From Intrasporangium flavum (GTDB taxonomy: Bacteria; Actinomycetota; Actinomycetes; Actinomycetales; Dermatophilaceae), in NCBI RefSeq assembly GCF_001956915.1, contig NZ_MLJO01000002.1, positions 103,917 through 167,916 of the forward strand: a stretch of DNA of 64,000 nucleotides, in the 5' to 3' direction. The number at the start of each line of letters is the position of its first letter. The stretch's first letter is position 1. This document shows, piece by piece, positions 43,605 to 53,430 of the stretch. The notes under the pieces are model-generated. The model was not told where the DNA came from. It did not search any database and worked only from the letters and a program-made list of their open reading frames with translations. The position numbers and the translations under genes are program-made.

Positions 43605-44366
43605 GTGACCTTCGAGGTTGCGGCCGACGCCTACAACCGCTTCATGGGGCGCTACTCGGGGCCGCTCGCCGTCCGCTTCGCGGACTGGGCCGGGGTCGGC
43701 ACCGAGCCGGTCCGCGCGCTCGACGTCGGCTGCGGGCCGGGAGCCCTGACCCGGGTGCTCGTCGACCGTCTCGGCGTCGACGCCGTGTCCGCGGTCGACC
43801 CGTCGCAGCCGTTCCTCGCCGCGCTGCGCCACGAGTACCCGACCCTCGACGTGCAGGTCGGCGGGGCCGAGCAGCTGCCCTACCCGGACGACCTCTTCGA
43901 CGTCGTCCTCGCCCAGCTCGTCGTGCACTTCATGGCCGACCCCGTCGGGGGGCTGCGCGAGATGGCCCGGGTGGCGCGACCGGGCGGCACGGTGGCCGCG
44001 TGCGTCTGGGACCACGCCGGCGGGGGTGGACCCCTGGCGCTCTTCTGGCGGGCCGTCGCCGACCTCGACCCCGAGGCCAGGGGCGAGGGTGACCTGCCCG
44101 GCGCGTCGGAGGGCAGCCTCGCCCTCCTCTTCGACGAGGCCGGGCTCACCGGCATCGAGGACACCGCGCTCACGGTCCCGGTGCGGCACGCGACGTTCGA
44201 GGAGTGGTGGGAGCCGTACACGCTCGGCGTCGGCCCGGCCGGCGACTACGTCCGCTCGCTGACGCCCGAGCGACGCGACGCCCTGCGCGGGCGGTGCCGC
44301 GAGCTCGCGCCCGAGGCGCCCTTCCACGTGCTCGCGACCGCGTGGGCCGTACGGGCCCGCGCCTGA
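43605..44366 (+). CDS. class I SAM-dependent methyltransferase
   Basis: The 253-residue protein has the class I methyltransferase fold: motif I ALDVGCGPGAL, an acidic end to strand two (VDPSQPFL), motif with LPYPDDLFDVVLAQLVVHFM, and RPGGTVAACVWD. It most resembles the UbiE/Methyltransf_11 group. The acceptor is unknown. A TAGGTT box just upstream of the GTG suggests a leaderless transcript. Confidence 0.85.
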   Translation: MTFEVAADAYNRFMGRYSGPLAVRFADWAGVGTEPVRALDVGCGPGALTRVLVDRLGVDAVSAVDPSQPFLAALRHEYPTLDVQVGGAEQLPYPDDLFDVVLAQLVVHFMADPVGGLREMARVARPGGTVAACVWDHAGGGGPLALFWRAVADLDPEARGEGDLPGASEGSLALLFDEAGLTGIEDTALTVPVRHATFEEWWEPYTLGVGPAGDYVRSLTPERRDALRGRCRELAPEAPFHVLATAWAVRARA

Positions 44367-44436
44367 GGCGTCCACGGGCTGGTCGCCCAGGGGGTCGCGA
44401 GCGGTCGTGACCGGCGGGTAGCCCTACAGTTGGCGC

Positions 44437-45111
44437 ATGTTCTACAGCCTCGGGCGCAACCTGCTGTACCCGCTGTCCCACGCGCTGTACCGGCCCACCA
44501 TCGAGGGCAAGGAGAACATCCCGCGTGAGGGCGGGGTCATCGTCGCGAGCAACCACCTGTCGTTCATCGACTCCTTCGCCATCCCGCTCGCCTCGCCCCG
44601 GCAGGTGCGCTTCCTCGCCAAGGAGGAGTACTGGACCGGCCCCGGTGTCGGCGGCTTCCTGCGCAAGGGCTTCTTCAGCGCCGTCGGGATGGTGCCCGTC
44701 AACCGCCACTCGCCGACGGCCGCGCAGGAGAGCCTCGACGCCGCGCTCGAGGTGCTCAAGAACGGCGACGCGTTCGGCATCTACCCCGAGGGCACGCGCT
44801 CGCGCGACGGTCGCCTGTACCGCGGCCGCACCGGCGTCGCCTGGCTCGCGCTGACCGCCCGCGTGCCGGTCGTGCCGGTCGGGTTGATCGGCACCGAGGA
44901 CATCCAGCCGGTGGGCGCGAGCTTCCCCCGTCTGGCCAAGGTCACGGTGCGCTTCGGCGAGCCGATCCCGGTCGAGGAGTACCAGGGCATGCCGGCCGGC
45001 AAGGCCCGGCGCCTGCTCACCGACCGCGTCATGGAGGCGATCGCCGCCCTGTCCGGCCAGGAGCGCGCCGACACCTATAACGAGGTCCCGGGCGGCGAGC
45101 CGACGGTCTGA
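44437..45111 (+). CDS. 1-acyl-sn-glycerol-3-phosphate acyltransferase family protein
   Basis: The 224-residue membrane-associated enzyme has the PlsC-type motifs NHLSFID (HX4D catalytic pair), GMVPVNRH and IYPEGTRSRDG, then VPVGLIGTEDIQP. It should transfer a fatty acyl chain to lysophosphatidic acid or a similar acceptor. The upstream TACAGT box (44425-44430) lies about seven bases before the ATG, so a leaderless start is likely. Confidence 0.87.
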   Translation: MFYSLGRNLLYPLSHALYRPTIEGKENIPREGGVIVASNHLSFIDSFAIPLASPRQVRFLAKEEYWTGPGVGGFLRKGFFSAVGMVPVNRHSPTAAQESLDAALEVLKNGDAFGIYPEGTRSRDGRLYRGRTGVAWLALTARVPVVPVGLIGTEDIQPVGASFPRLAKVTVRFGEPIPVEEYQGMPAGKARRLLTDRVMEAIAALSGQERADTYNEVPGGEPTV

Positions 45112-45172
45112 CGCGGGGCGGGGCCGCCCCGACCGGGGCTCGTCCTCATGCAGGTGCTGTAGCCCGTCTACG

Positions 45173-45208
45173 GCATCTGCACGTTGCAGATGCGACCGTG
45201 TCGCATCT
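45173..45208. promoter_or_regulatory. two overlapping perfect inverted repeats before the Ni/Co permease
   Basis: Repeat one: GCATCTGCA (45173-45181), CGT, TGCAGATGC (45185-45193). Repeat two: AGATGCGAC (45188-45196), CGT, GTCGCATCT (45200-45208). Both are perfect 9+3+9 dyads and share AGATGC. They end at a TAGCGT minus-10 box (45208-45213), so a bound protein would block transcription. A metal-responsive repressor is the natural guess; none is encoded beside it. Confidence 0.8.
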
Positions 45209-45220
45209 AGCGTGGCCCTC

Positions 45221-46330
45221 GTGACCGCAGCGACCACGACCCGCCGCCCCGTGCGCGCCCGCCTCGCCGCACGCGTCGGGCCGCAGGAGCGTCGGAGCAT
45301 CGCCGGGATGGCGGTGTTCGTCGCCCTGCTGCACGTCGTCGGCTGGGGCCTGCTCGTGTTCCTCGTCGCACCGGCCGAGTACCGCGTCGCCGGGCAGCTG
45401 TTCGGCGTCGGGCTCGGGGTCACCGCCTACACGCTCGGCATGCGGCACGCCTTCGACGCCGACCACATCGCCGCCATCGACAACACGACGCGCAAGCTCA
45501 TGGCCGAGGGCCAGCGCCCGATGAGCGTCGGCTTCTGGTTCAGCCTCGGCCACAGCTCGGTCGTCTTCGTCATGGTCATGCTGCTCGCGGCCGGCATCCG
45601 CGCCCTCGCCGGCGCCCTCACCGACGACGGTTCGACGCTCCAGCAGGTCACCGGCGTCTGGGGCACCACGGTGTCCGGCGTCTTCCTCCTGCTCATCGGC
45701 CTGGTCAACCTCGCCGCCCTCGTCGGCATCCTCAAGGTGTTCCGCCGGATGCGCGCTGGGCACTTCGACGAGGCGGAGCTCGAGCGGCAGCTGGACAAGC
45801 GCGGCTTCCTCAACCGGATCCTCGGCCGCGTGACGCGCACGGTCACCAAGCCGTGGCACATGTACCCGGTCGGGCTGCTCTTCGGCCTGGGCTTCGACAC
45901 CGTCACCGAGGTGGGGCTGCTCGTCATCGCCGGAGGTGCCGCCGCGGCCGCCCTGCCCTGGTACGCCGTGCTCGTCCTGCCGGTGCTCTTCGCCGCCGGC
46001 ATGTCGCTGCTCGACTCGATCGACGGCACCTTCATGAACGTCGCGTACGGGTGGGCCTTCAGCCGACCGGTCCGCAAGATCTACTACAACATCACCGTCA
46101 CCGCCCTGTCGGTCGCGGTGGCCCTCGTCATCGGCGTCATCGAGCTCGTCGGGCTGCTCGCCGACAAGCTCGGCATCACTGAAGGCCCGCTCGCCTGGAT
46201 CGCCTCGATCGACCTCGGCGACATCGGCTTCTGGATCGTCGGGCTCTTCGTCGTCACCTGGCTCGTCGCGGTCGCGATCTGGCGGTACGGGCGCATCGAG
46301 CAGCGCTGGGAGGCCTCGCTCGCCGACTGA
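45221..46330 (+). CDS. nicT: HoxN/NicT-type nickel/cobalt permease
   Basis: The 369-residue protein has about eight membrane helices and the NiCoT signature RHAFDADHIAAIDNTTRK, whose histidines and aspartates select the metal. FSLGHSSVVFV, GLGFDTVTEV and SLLDSIDGTFMN follow. It imports Ni(II) or Co(II) for enzymes such as urease, hydrogenase or B12-dependent enzymes; none is in the window. I chose the GTG at 45221 because the minus-10 box at 45208-45213 would give a leaderless mRNA there; GTG 45212 is the alternative. Metal control is suggested by the paired palindromes upstream. Confidence 0.9.
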   Translation: MTAATTTRRPVRARLAARVGPQERRSIAGMAVFVALLHVVGWGLLVFLVAPAEYRVAGQLFGVGLGVTAYTLGMRHAFDADHIAAIDNTTRKLMAEGQRPMSVGFWFSLGHSSVVFVMVMLLAAGIRALAGALTDDGSTLQQVTGVWGTTVSGVFLLLIGLVNLAALVGILKVFRRMRAGHFDEAELERQLDKRGFLNRILGRVTRTVTKPWHMYPVGLLFGLGFDTVTEVGLLVIAGGAAAAALPWYAVLVLPVLFAAGMSLLDSIDGTFMNVAYGWAFSRPVRKIYYNITVTALSVAVALVIGVIELVGLLADKLGITEGPLAWIASIDLGDIGFWIVGLFVVTWLVAVAIWRYGRIEQRWEASLAD

Positions 46331-46369
46331 CGCGTCCGCCCGACGCGTCCCGCCGCCCGACCTCCGACC

Positions 46370-46451
46370 CGAAGTCCGCCATGGCGCCGTTCCAGTCGCG
46401 TTTCGACGCGTCACGCCACCGGAAGTGCGCCATGGCGCAGTTCCAGCGGGG
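46370..46451. repeat. 51-bp-period repeat dimer, locus B
   Basis: Copy one (46371-46395, beginning GAAGTCCGCCATGG) and copy two (46421-46451, beginning GGAAGTGCGCCATGG) have GAAGT starts 51 bases apart, as at 31835-31922. Copy two contains GGAAGTGCGCC facing GGCGCAGTTCC, a palindrome with one G-G mismatch per arm. It lies between the converging nickel permease and aminotransferase genes. Confidence 0.85.
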
Positions 46452-46458
46452 CTCGGGG

Positions 46459-47706
46459 TCAGGCGGGACCGATGCCGGTCGCGGCCGCGCGGGCGGCTCG
46501 CAGGTGGGGGAGGGCTGCCTCGAGCGAGTCCGCGGTCGCGGTGAGGCAGATGCGGAACCAGCCCGGCGTCTCGAAGATCGCCCCCGGCATGACGAGGACA
46601 CCGCGGTCGGCGAGGTCCCCGACGAACGACTCGTCGTCGGGCGCGGGCGAGCGCACCCAGAGGTAGAAGGTGCCCTCCGGCGTCGCGACCTCGTACCCGG
46701 CGTCCCGGAGCCCGGCCACGGTGCGGTCGCGCTTGGCCTCGAGGCCGGCGATGTCGTGCGAGAGCTGCTCGAGCCGCGGCGTCGCGTGCTGCATGACGGC
46801 GTTCGGGAAGAGCCAGCCGGCAGCGATCTGCATCATGTCGACGGCCTCGAGCAGCTCCTCCCGGCCCGCGATGCCCGGCGGCACGGCGAGGTAGCCCAGG
46901 CGTTGGCCGGGTGCGAGCAGCGTCTTGCCGTACGAGTAGCAGATCGCGGTCTGTTCGTAGAACTCCGCCGGGCTGTGGAACTCGTTGCCGGAGAACACGA
47001 TCCGGTTGTACGGCTCGTCCGACACGATCCAGATCCGCCGGCCGTGCCGTGCCGACGCGTCGTCGAGCAGCCGCGCCAGGGCACGCAGCGTGTCGGGGGA
47101 GTAGATGCGTCCGGTGGGGTTGTTCGGCGAGTTGACGATGACGATGCGGGTGCGCTCGGTGATGGCCGACGCGATGGCGTCGAGGTCGAGGTCGAAGCTC
47201 GGTTCGCGGGCCTTGACCTTGACCGGCACGAGCCCGGCCTCGAGGGCGAGCGGCTCGTAGAGGAACCACGGCGGCAGCGTGTAGACGACCTCCTCGCCCG
47301 GGTCGGCGAGCACCTTCATGGCCACGGTGATGGCGCCGAACCCGCCGGTCGTCATCCGCAGATCGCCCGCGGTCCAGCCGAGCGGCACGACCCGCTCGAG
47401 CGAGGCCGCGGCCGCCTCCTGGGCGCCCACCTCGCTCTGCTTGTAGGCGAACCACAGCTCGTCGCGGGGCACGGCCGCCTCGCGCAGGGCCTCGACGTAC
47501 TCCGCCGTCTGGACCTCGTGCGGGTCGCCGAAGGTGAGGTCGAGGACACCGGGCTCGAGGCGTCGCTCGGCGTAGCCCGACCGCATCCGGAAGTCGAACA
47601 TCTTGCGGAAGGGGACCGCGGCCTGCACCCGCGCGGCGCGCGTCGACGTCGCTGTGAGCCCGTGACCGTCCCGGCCCGAGCCGGGGCCTGCTGGCTGCTC
47701 GCCCAT
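46459..47706 (-). CDS. class I/II pyridoxal-phosphate aminotransferase
   Basis: The 415-residue enzyme has fold-type I aminotransferase motifs: FGDPHEVQ near the start, TTGGFGAI for the phosphate loop, NSPNNPTGRIYS, SDEPYNRI (the Asp that contacts the PLP nitrogen) and CYSYGKTLLAPGQRLGY with the catalytic lysine. The amino donor is unknown. GAGGGAGGACG lies just before the ATG at 47706. Confidence 0.87.
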   Translation of the reverse strand: MGEQPAGPGSGRDGHGLTATSTRAARVQAAVPFRKMFDFRMRSGYAERRLEPGVLDLTFGDPHEVQTAEYVEALREAAVPRDELWFAYKQSEVGAQEAAAASLERVVPLGWTAGDLRMTTGGFGAITVAMKVLADPGEEVVYTLPPWFLYEPLALEAGLVPVKVKAREPSFDLDLDAIASAITERTRIVIVNSPNNPTGRIYSPDTLRALARLLDDASARHGRRIWIVSDEPYNRIVFSGNEFHSPAEFYEQTAICYSYGKTLLAPGQRLGYLAVPPGIAGREELLEAVDMMQIAAGWLFPNAVMQHATPRLEQLSHDIAGLEAKRDRTVAGLRDAGYEVATPEGTFYLWVRSPAPDDESFVGDLADRGVLVMPGAIFETPGWFRICLTATADSLEAALPHLRAARAAATGIGPA

Positions 47707-47815
47707 CGTCCTCCCTCGGACGTGCGGATCGACCCGTCCACGGTACGCGCGGGCTGCCACGCGCGTCCGCGGTTCGGTGACCGCGGGCGTCACCGGTCGG
47801 GCTTAGGGTTGCGGT

Positions 47816-48415
47816 GTGTACGAAGGCGCGGTGCAGGACCTCATCGACGAGCTCGGACGGCTCCCCGGCGTGGGGCCCAAGAGCGCCCAGCGCATCGCCT
47901 TCCACCTGCTGCAGGCCGACTCCGAGGACGTCACGCGTCTCGTCACGGCGCTCACCGAGGTCAAGGCGCGCGTCCGCTTCTGCGAGGTGTGCGGCAACGT
48001 CGCGCAGGCCGAGCGCTGCCGCATCTGCGCCGACCCGCGTCGCGACCAGACCTCCATCTGCGTCGTCGAGGAGCCCAAGGACGTCGTGGCCATCGAGCGC
48101 ACCCGCGAGTTCCGCGGCACCTACCACGTGCTCGGCGGCGCCATCAGCCCGATCGACGGCATCGGGCCCGACGACCTGCGCGTCCGCGAGCTCATGACCC
48201 GCCTCGCCTCCGGGGAGGTCGAGGAGGTCATCATCGCCACCGACCCCAACCTCGAGGGCGAGGCCACGGCCACCTACCTGAGCCGCCTGCTGCGCGACGT
48301 CGGCGTCACGGTCACCCGCCTCGCCTCCGGGCTGCCCGTCGGTGGCGACCTCGAGTACGCCGACGAGGTCACCCTAGGGCGCGCCTTCGAAGGTCGCCGA
48401 CGCGTCGACGCGTGA
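47816..48415 (+). CDS. recR: recombination protein RecR
   Basis: The 199-residue protein has the RecR layout: helix-hairpin-helix ([17 protein letters not shown]), a four-cysteine zinc finger ([16 protein letters not shown]), a Toprim domain ([40 protein letters not shown]) and a Walker-like end. With RecF and RecO it loads RecA at gaps. A TAGGGT box lies five bases before the GTG start, so the mRNA is probably leaderless, like dnaX. Its stop lies in the first unit of a 23-bp repeat array. Confidence 0.95.
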   Translation: MYEGAVQDLIDELGRLPGVGPKSAQRIAFHLLQADSEDVTRLVTALTEVKARVRFCEVCGNVAQAERCRICADPRRDQTSICVVEEPKDVVAIERTREFRGTYHVLGGAISPIDGIGPDDLRVRELMTRLASGEVEEVIIATDPNLEGEATATYLSRLLRDVGVTVTRLASGLPVGGDLEYADEVTLGRAFEGRRRVDA

Positions 48416-48498
48416 GCCCCCGCCGCGCCGACGCGTGAGTCTCCGGAGTGTCCTCGCGTGAGCGTCCCGGGCATCGACGCGTGAGGGTCCGAAGCGTC
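48407..48498. repeat. four 23-bp-period repeats beginning at the recR stop
   Basis: GACGCGTGAG (one copy reads CTCGCGTGAG) starts at 48407, 48430, 48453 and 48476, an exact 23-base period; the rest of each unit is C/G-rich and less conserved. The first copy contains the recR TGA. The array shares the ACGCG core of other repeats in the window. Confidence 0.85.
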
Positions 48499-48545
48499 GG
48501 TGCCCCGGTCCCGACGGCGTCGACCCATGCGGCATGCTGGTGCCC

Positions 48546-49148
48546 ATGAGCACGGAGCCGGGGACCGCCGCCACCGCAGACCACGAGGCAGACCACGAGA
48601 TCGACGACCTCGCCGGCCTCGCCGACCTCACGGCGGCCGAGGCCAGCGCCTTCCTCACGTCGGTCACCGAGGTGGCCTCGGGCAGCTCGCCCGACACCGC
48701 CCTGCCGATCCTGACGCTGGCCCTGTCGCAGGTGCTCGTCGCGGGTGCGCGGCTCGGCGCGATCCAGGACGTCGTGCCCGAGGAGCGGTTCGAGCCGGAC
48801 GCCACCGACGACGACGCCGACCCGCTGCGCACCGGCCTGGCCAACGTCTTCGCCGGCATCGACGACTACGTCTACGTCATCGACCCCATCACCTCGTCCG
48901 ACCGGGCCGACGGCTCGATCACCAACGACCTCGTCGACGTCGCGGTGGCCCTGAGCCACGGCCTCAAGCACTACGCGACGGGCCGACGCGTCGAGGCGCT
49001 GTGGTGGTGGCAGTTCAGCTACCTGTCCGAGTGGGGCGACCGCGCCATGACGGCCCTGCGCGCGCTCCAGTCGATCCTGTCGCACCTGCGTCTCGACGTC
49101 GACGACGAGACCGTCGGCGAGGCCGAGTTCGACGCGCTGCACCCGTGA
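48546..49148 (+). CDS. DUF5063 domain-containing protein
   Basis: The 200-residue acidic soluble protein matches DUF5063, which in actinobacteria commonly lies between recR and aspartokinase as it does here. Recognisable parts are EASAFLTSVTEVASG, DDYVYVIDP, SITNDLVDVAVALSHGLKHY and ALWWWQFSYLSEWGDRAMTALRAL. The function is unknown; gene order suggests a link with repair or with the following biosynthetic gene. Confidence 0.85.
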   Translation: MSTEPGTAATADHEADHEIDDLAGLADLTAAEASAFLTSVTEVASGSSPDTALPILTLALSQVLVAGARLGAIQDVVPEERFEPDATDDDADPLRTGLANVFAGIDDYVYVIDPITSSDRADGSITNDLVDVAVALSHGLKHYATGRRVEALWWWQFSYLSEWGDRAMTALRALQSILSHLRLDVDDETVGEAEFDALHP

Positions 49149-49339
49149 CGCGTCGCGCCCTCCGCTGACGGCTCGCGTGGCCCTCGGACGGGCCGCGGTC
49201 GCACCCTTCCGGAACCGCAGATCCTCCGGTCGTCGGGGGCCTGCGGCGGACGTCTCACGATGACGACCGGCCGGCGGCCGGACGGCCCCTCCCGCCTACA
49301 CTCGGGGTGCCCTGTCAGCGAGCAGAACCGGAGCCCCAG

Positions 49340-50611
<1,272 letters not shown>

Positions 50612-50640
50612 GGCTCGACGGCTGAGAGGTCGGCCACTCG

Positions 50641-50686
50641 GGTCGAGGTGACCGGTCGCGCTCCGGCGCGCCGAACCACCTCGACC
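50641..50686 (+). terminator. terminator after aspartate kinase
   Basis: GGTCGAGGTG (50641-50650) pairs perfectly with CACCTCGACC (50677-50686), and a smaller GC-rich hairpin lies within the loop. It begins 29 bases after the lysC stop and isolates the operon from the BNR gene. Confidence 0.6.
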
Positions 50687-50704
50687 GGACTACGTTCGGC
50701 GGGT

Positions 50705-51832
50705 ATGACCAGACCTGCGCGACTCGTCCTCGCGGCCCTCGCCGCGTCCGCCCTCCTCACGGGGACCGCCATGACCTCCTCCGCCGGCCCCGCGCCGATG
50801 CCCGACGCCGCCCGTCCCGCCGCGGACACCGCCCGGCACCACGGCCCCGACGCGTCCGACTGGTCGTGGACGCCGACGCCGACCGGCACGACGGAGCGCT
50901 TCCGCGGCCTCGCGCCGGTCTCGCGCGACGTCGCCTGGGTCAGCGGCACCAACGGCACGGTGCTGCGCACGACCGACGGTGGCACGTCGTGGCGCGACGT
51001 CAGCCCGGCGGGCCTCGGCACCGACGCGCTGCAGTTCCGCGACATCGAGGCCTTCGACGCGCGTCATGCCGTCGTGCTCTCGATCGGCGAGGGGACCGAC
51101 TCGCGCATCCTGACGACCGACGACGGCGGCGCGAGCTGGACCGAGACCTTCCGCAACACCGACCCGGCCGCCTTCTACGACTGCCTGGCCTTCAGCTCGC
51201 CGCGCCGCGGCCTGGCCATGAGCGACCCCGTCGACGGGAAGTTCCGCCTCGTCGAGACCCGTGACGGCGGACGCTCGTGGTCGCCCGTCGACCCGGCCGG
51301 GATGCCGGGCGCCGAGGCCGGCGAGTTCGGCTTCGCGGCGTCCGGCACCTGCCTGAGCACCGGCGCCGGCGGCCGCACCTACCTCGCGAGCGGCGGCGTC
51401 GACCCGGCGCGACTGTTCACCTCGACCGACCACGGCCACACGTGGACCGTCGCCGACACCCCGGTCGCAGGTGGCGCGTCGGCCGGCATCTTCTCGGTGA
51501 CCTTCCGCGACGCGCGTCGCGGCGTCCTGCTCGGCGGCGACTTCGCGGCCCCCACCGGTGCCGAGAAGAACGCGGCGTGGACCGACGACGGCGGCCGCAC
51601 GTGGCACGCCTCGACCTCGAACCCGTCGGGCTACCGGTCCGGCTCGGCCTGGGTGTCGCACACGTCGCGGACGGTGCTCGCCGTGGGTCCGAGCGGCTCG
51701 GACGTGTCGACCGACGGCGGCCGCTCGTGGTCGACGTTCGACACCGGCAGCTTCGACTCGGTCGAGTGCACGTCCGACGGCGCCTGCTGGGCCTCGGGCG
51801 AGCAGGGTCGCGTCGGCGTCCTGCACCGCTGA
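50705..51832 (+). CDS. exported BNR/Ycf48-like beta-propeller protein
   Basis: The 375-residue protein has a signal peptide (about 28 residues) and then regular beta-propeller repeats with BNR/Ycf48-type tips: TTDGGTSWRDV, TTDDGGASWTET, TRDGGRSWSPV, STDHGHTWTVA, TDDGGRTWHAS and STDGGRSWSTF. It is probably an extracellular or surface protein with carbohydrate- or protein-binding function; no catalytic residues are clear. A TACGTT box just upstream of the ATG suggests a short or absent leader. Confidence 0.82.
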   Translation: MTRPARLVLAALAASALLTGTAMTSSAGPAPMPDAARPAADTARHHGPDASDWSWTPTPTGTTERFRGLAPVSRDVAWVSGTNGTVLRTTDGGTSWRDVSPAGLGTDALQFRDIEAFDARHAVVLSIGEGTDSRILTTDDGGASWTETFRNTDPAAFYDCLAFSSPRRGLAMSDPVDGKFRLVETRDGGRSWSPVDPAGMPGAEAGEFGFAASGTCLSTGAGGRTYLASGGVDPARLFTSTDHGHTWTVADTPVAGGASAGIFSVTFRDARRGVLLGGDFAAPTGAEKNAAWTDDGGRTWHASTSNPSGYRSGSAWVSHTSRTVLAVGPSGSDVSTDGGRSWSTFDTGSFDSVECTSDGACWASGEQGRVGVLHR

Positions 51833-51876
51833 CGCGTCCGCCTGAGCCCCACCGCCGGCGAACGAGCCTCCACCCC

Positions 51877-52025
51877 GTCGAGTGGGCACTTGGTCTCGCT
51901 GGCGCCCGTGACAAAGTGCCCACTCGACCCGGGAATTCCCGTCGAGTGGGCGCTTGGTCTCGCTGGCGCCCGTGACAAAGTGCCCACTCGACCCGGGAAT
52001 TCCCGTCGAGTGGGCGCTTGGTCTC
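51877..52025. repeat. 64-bp tandem repeat with 15-bp stems, 2.3 copies
   Basis: GTCGAGTGGGC starts at 51877, 51941 and 52005, an exact 64-base period; the third unit is cut short after about 21 bases. In copy one GTCGAGTGGGCACTT pairs perfectly with AAGTGCCCACTCGAC across a 22-base loop; copy two has one mismatch. Each full unit also contains the palindrome CGGGAATTCCCG. The array fills the gap between a converging BNR gene and the FAD enzyme gene. Confidence 0.92.
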
Positions 52026-52045
52026 GACGCGTCGGTCCCGAGGCG

Positions 52046-53386
52046 TCAGCGGGCGACCGCCGGGACGGCGCGGGCCACGACCTCGGCGAGCTCGCCTCGG
52101 GTCGGGCCCGGGTCGAAGGGGTGTCGCCAGCCGGTCGCGTAGACGGCGCGGGCGCGGTCCTCGGCCACGCGCAGGCTCGCCGGCAGGGCGGCCATCGCGG
52201 CGTACGGCCCGATGGCCTCGCCGATCGAGGGGTCGCGGTCGGCGGCCATCATGATGACGTCGGAGGGCAGCGGCCCGGACAGGTCGACGTCGTCGCCGGC
52301 CCACCGCCGGGCCTGAGCGGAGTCCATCTGCACGTGGTCCTCGACCCACGGGCGCATCCGCTCCTCACCGAACGCGTCGAGCCCGCAGGCCACGGCCTCG
52401 AGGTCGGTGCCGTGCTCGTCGACGAGCCGGAGCAGCTCGGCCACCTGGAGCAGCGACGTGGTGATGCCGCGTCCGAAGTTCGGCGTCGTCGTGCAGACCG
52501 AGTCGCCGACGAAGACGAGCCCGGGCAGTGCCGGCCTGCCGTCGGGCCCGCGCTGCCCGCGGTAGACGTTGAGCAGCGGGCCGCCGGGGAGCACGTCGGT
52601 CAGGGGCACGGCCACGGACGGGTCGGTCCACGCGGCGAGTCCGGGCACGGCGGCCGCGGCGGCCTCGAACGCCGCGCCGTGGCGCAGGTCGAGCAGGCTG
52701 CGGTCGGAGGTGTTGCGGATGATGAGGGCGGAGAAGATGCCCTGCTCGTGGAGGAAGACGAGCACGCCGAAGCCGTCGTAGCTGCCCTGCCAGGCGACGG
52801 GGTTGGTGAGCGGCGGCTGCTGCCCGGGCCGGAGCCGGTACTGGCGGTCGACGTAGGCGATGCCGCACTCGCCGCCGATGCCGGGAGCGCGGAGGTGGCG
52901 GTTGACCCGGCCGGACCGGCCCGAGGCGTCGATGACGAGGTCGGCGGGGACGTCGTGCCCGTCGACGCTGAGGCCCCCGACGCGTCCGCACCGGGTCGTG
53001 ACGCCGTCGACGTGCCCGGTCGCGAGGGTGAGCCCGGGCTGGTGGGCGGCGGTGGACCGGACGGCGCGCTCGAAGGTCTCGCGGCGTGACCGCATGCCGC
53101 CGAGCACCTCGGTGCCGTCGGGCAGGGTCATGGTCACCGGTTCGGCTCCGGCCGCGAGCCAGGCGTCCCACGCCCCTGGCGCCACGTCGCGCAGCGTCTG
53201 GCCGACCTGGGCGCGGAAGGCGTGTGCGTGGTGGAACTGCATGACGCCGCGGCGGTCCCAGCGTCCGCCGGCCGGTGGCCCGGCGTCGCGGTCGACGGCG
53301 ACGACCTCGTGCCCGCGGCGGGCGAGGCCGATGCCGGCGACGAGCCCGGTCGGTCCTGCTCCGATGATCGCGACCTTCACGATCAT
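52046..53386 (-). CDS. FAD-dependent oxidoreductase, monooxygenase/halogenase-like
   Basis: The 446-residue protein has an N-terminal Rossmann site (VAIIGAGPTGLVAGIGLARRG), the acidic end of strand two, and the second FAD motif GLVFVGDSVCTTTPNFGRGITTSLLQV. The middle part resembles geranylgeranyl-reductase or tryptophan-halogenase-like flavoproteins, but the halogenase WxWxIP motif is absent. The substrate is unknown. It is divergent from a TetR gene 45 bases away, which probably represses it. Confidence 0.83.
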   Translation of the reverse strand: MIVKVAIIGAGPTGLVAGIGLARRGHEVVAVDRDAGPPAGGRWDRRGVMQFHHAHAFRAQVGQTLRDVAPGAWDAWLAAGAEPVTMTLPDGTEVLGGMRSRRETFERAVRSTAAHQPGLTLATGHVDGVTTRCGRVGGLSVDGHDVPADLVIDASGRSGRVNRHLRAPGIGGECGIAYVDRQYRLRPGQQPPLTNPVAWQGSYDGFGVLVFLHEQGIFSALIIRNTSDRSLLDLRHGAAFEAAAAAVPGLAAWTDPSVAVPLTDVLPGGPLLNVYRGQRGPDGRPALPGLVFVGDSVCTTTPNFGRGITTSLLQVAELLRLVDEHGTDLEAVACGLDAFGEERMRPWVEDHVQMDSAQARRWAGDDVDLSGPLPSDVIMMAADRDPSIGEAIGPYAAMAALPASLRVAEDRARAVYATGWRHPFDPGPTRGELAEVVARAVPAVAR

Positions 53387-53430
53387 CACCCCCAGTTGGT
53401 GTTACTGTCGGTGTATTGACTTAACCCAGA

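Noticed and set aside
51877..52025. Insertion-sequence remnant
   Set aside because: There is no transposase fragment or terminal duplication; the structure is a plain tandem repeat.
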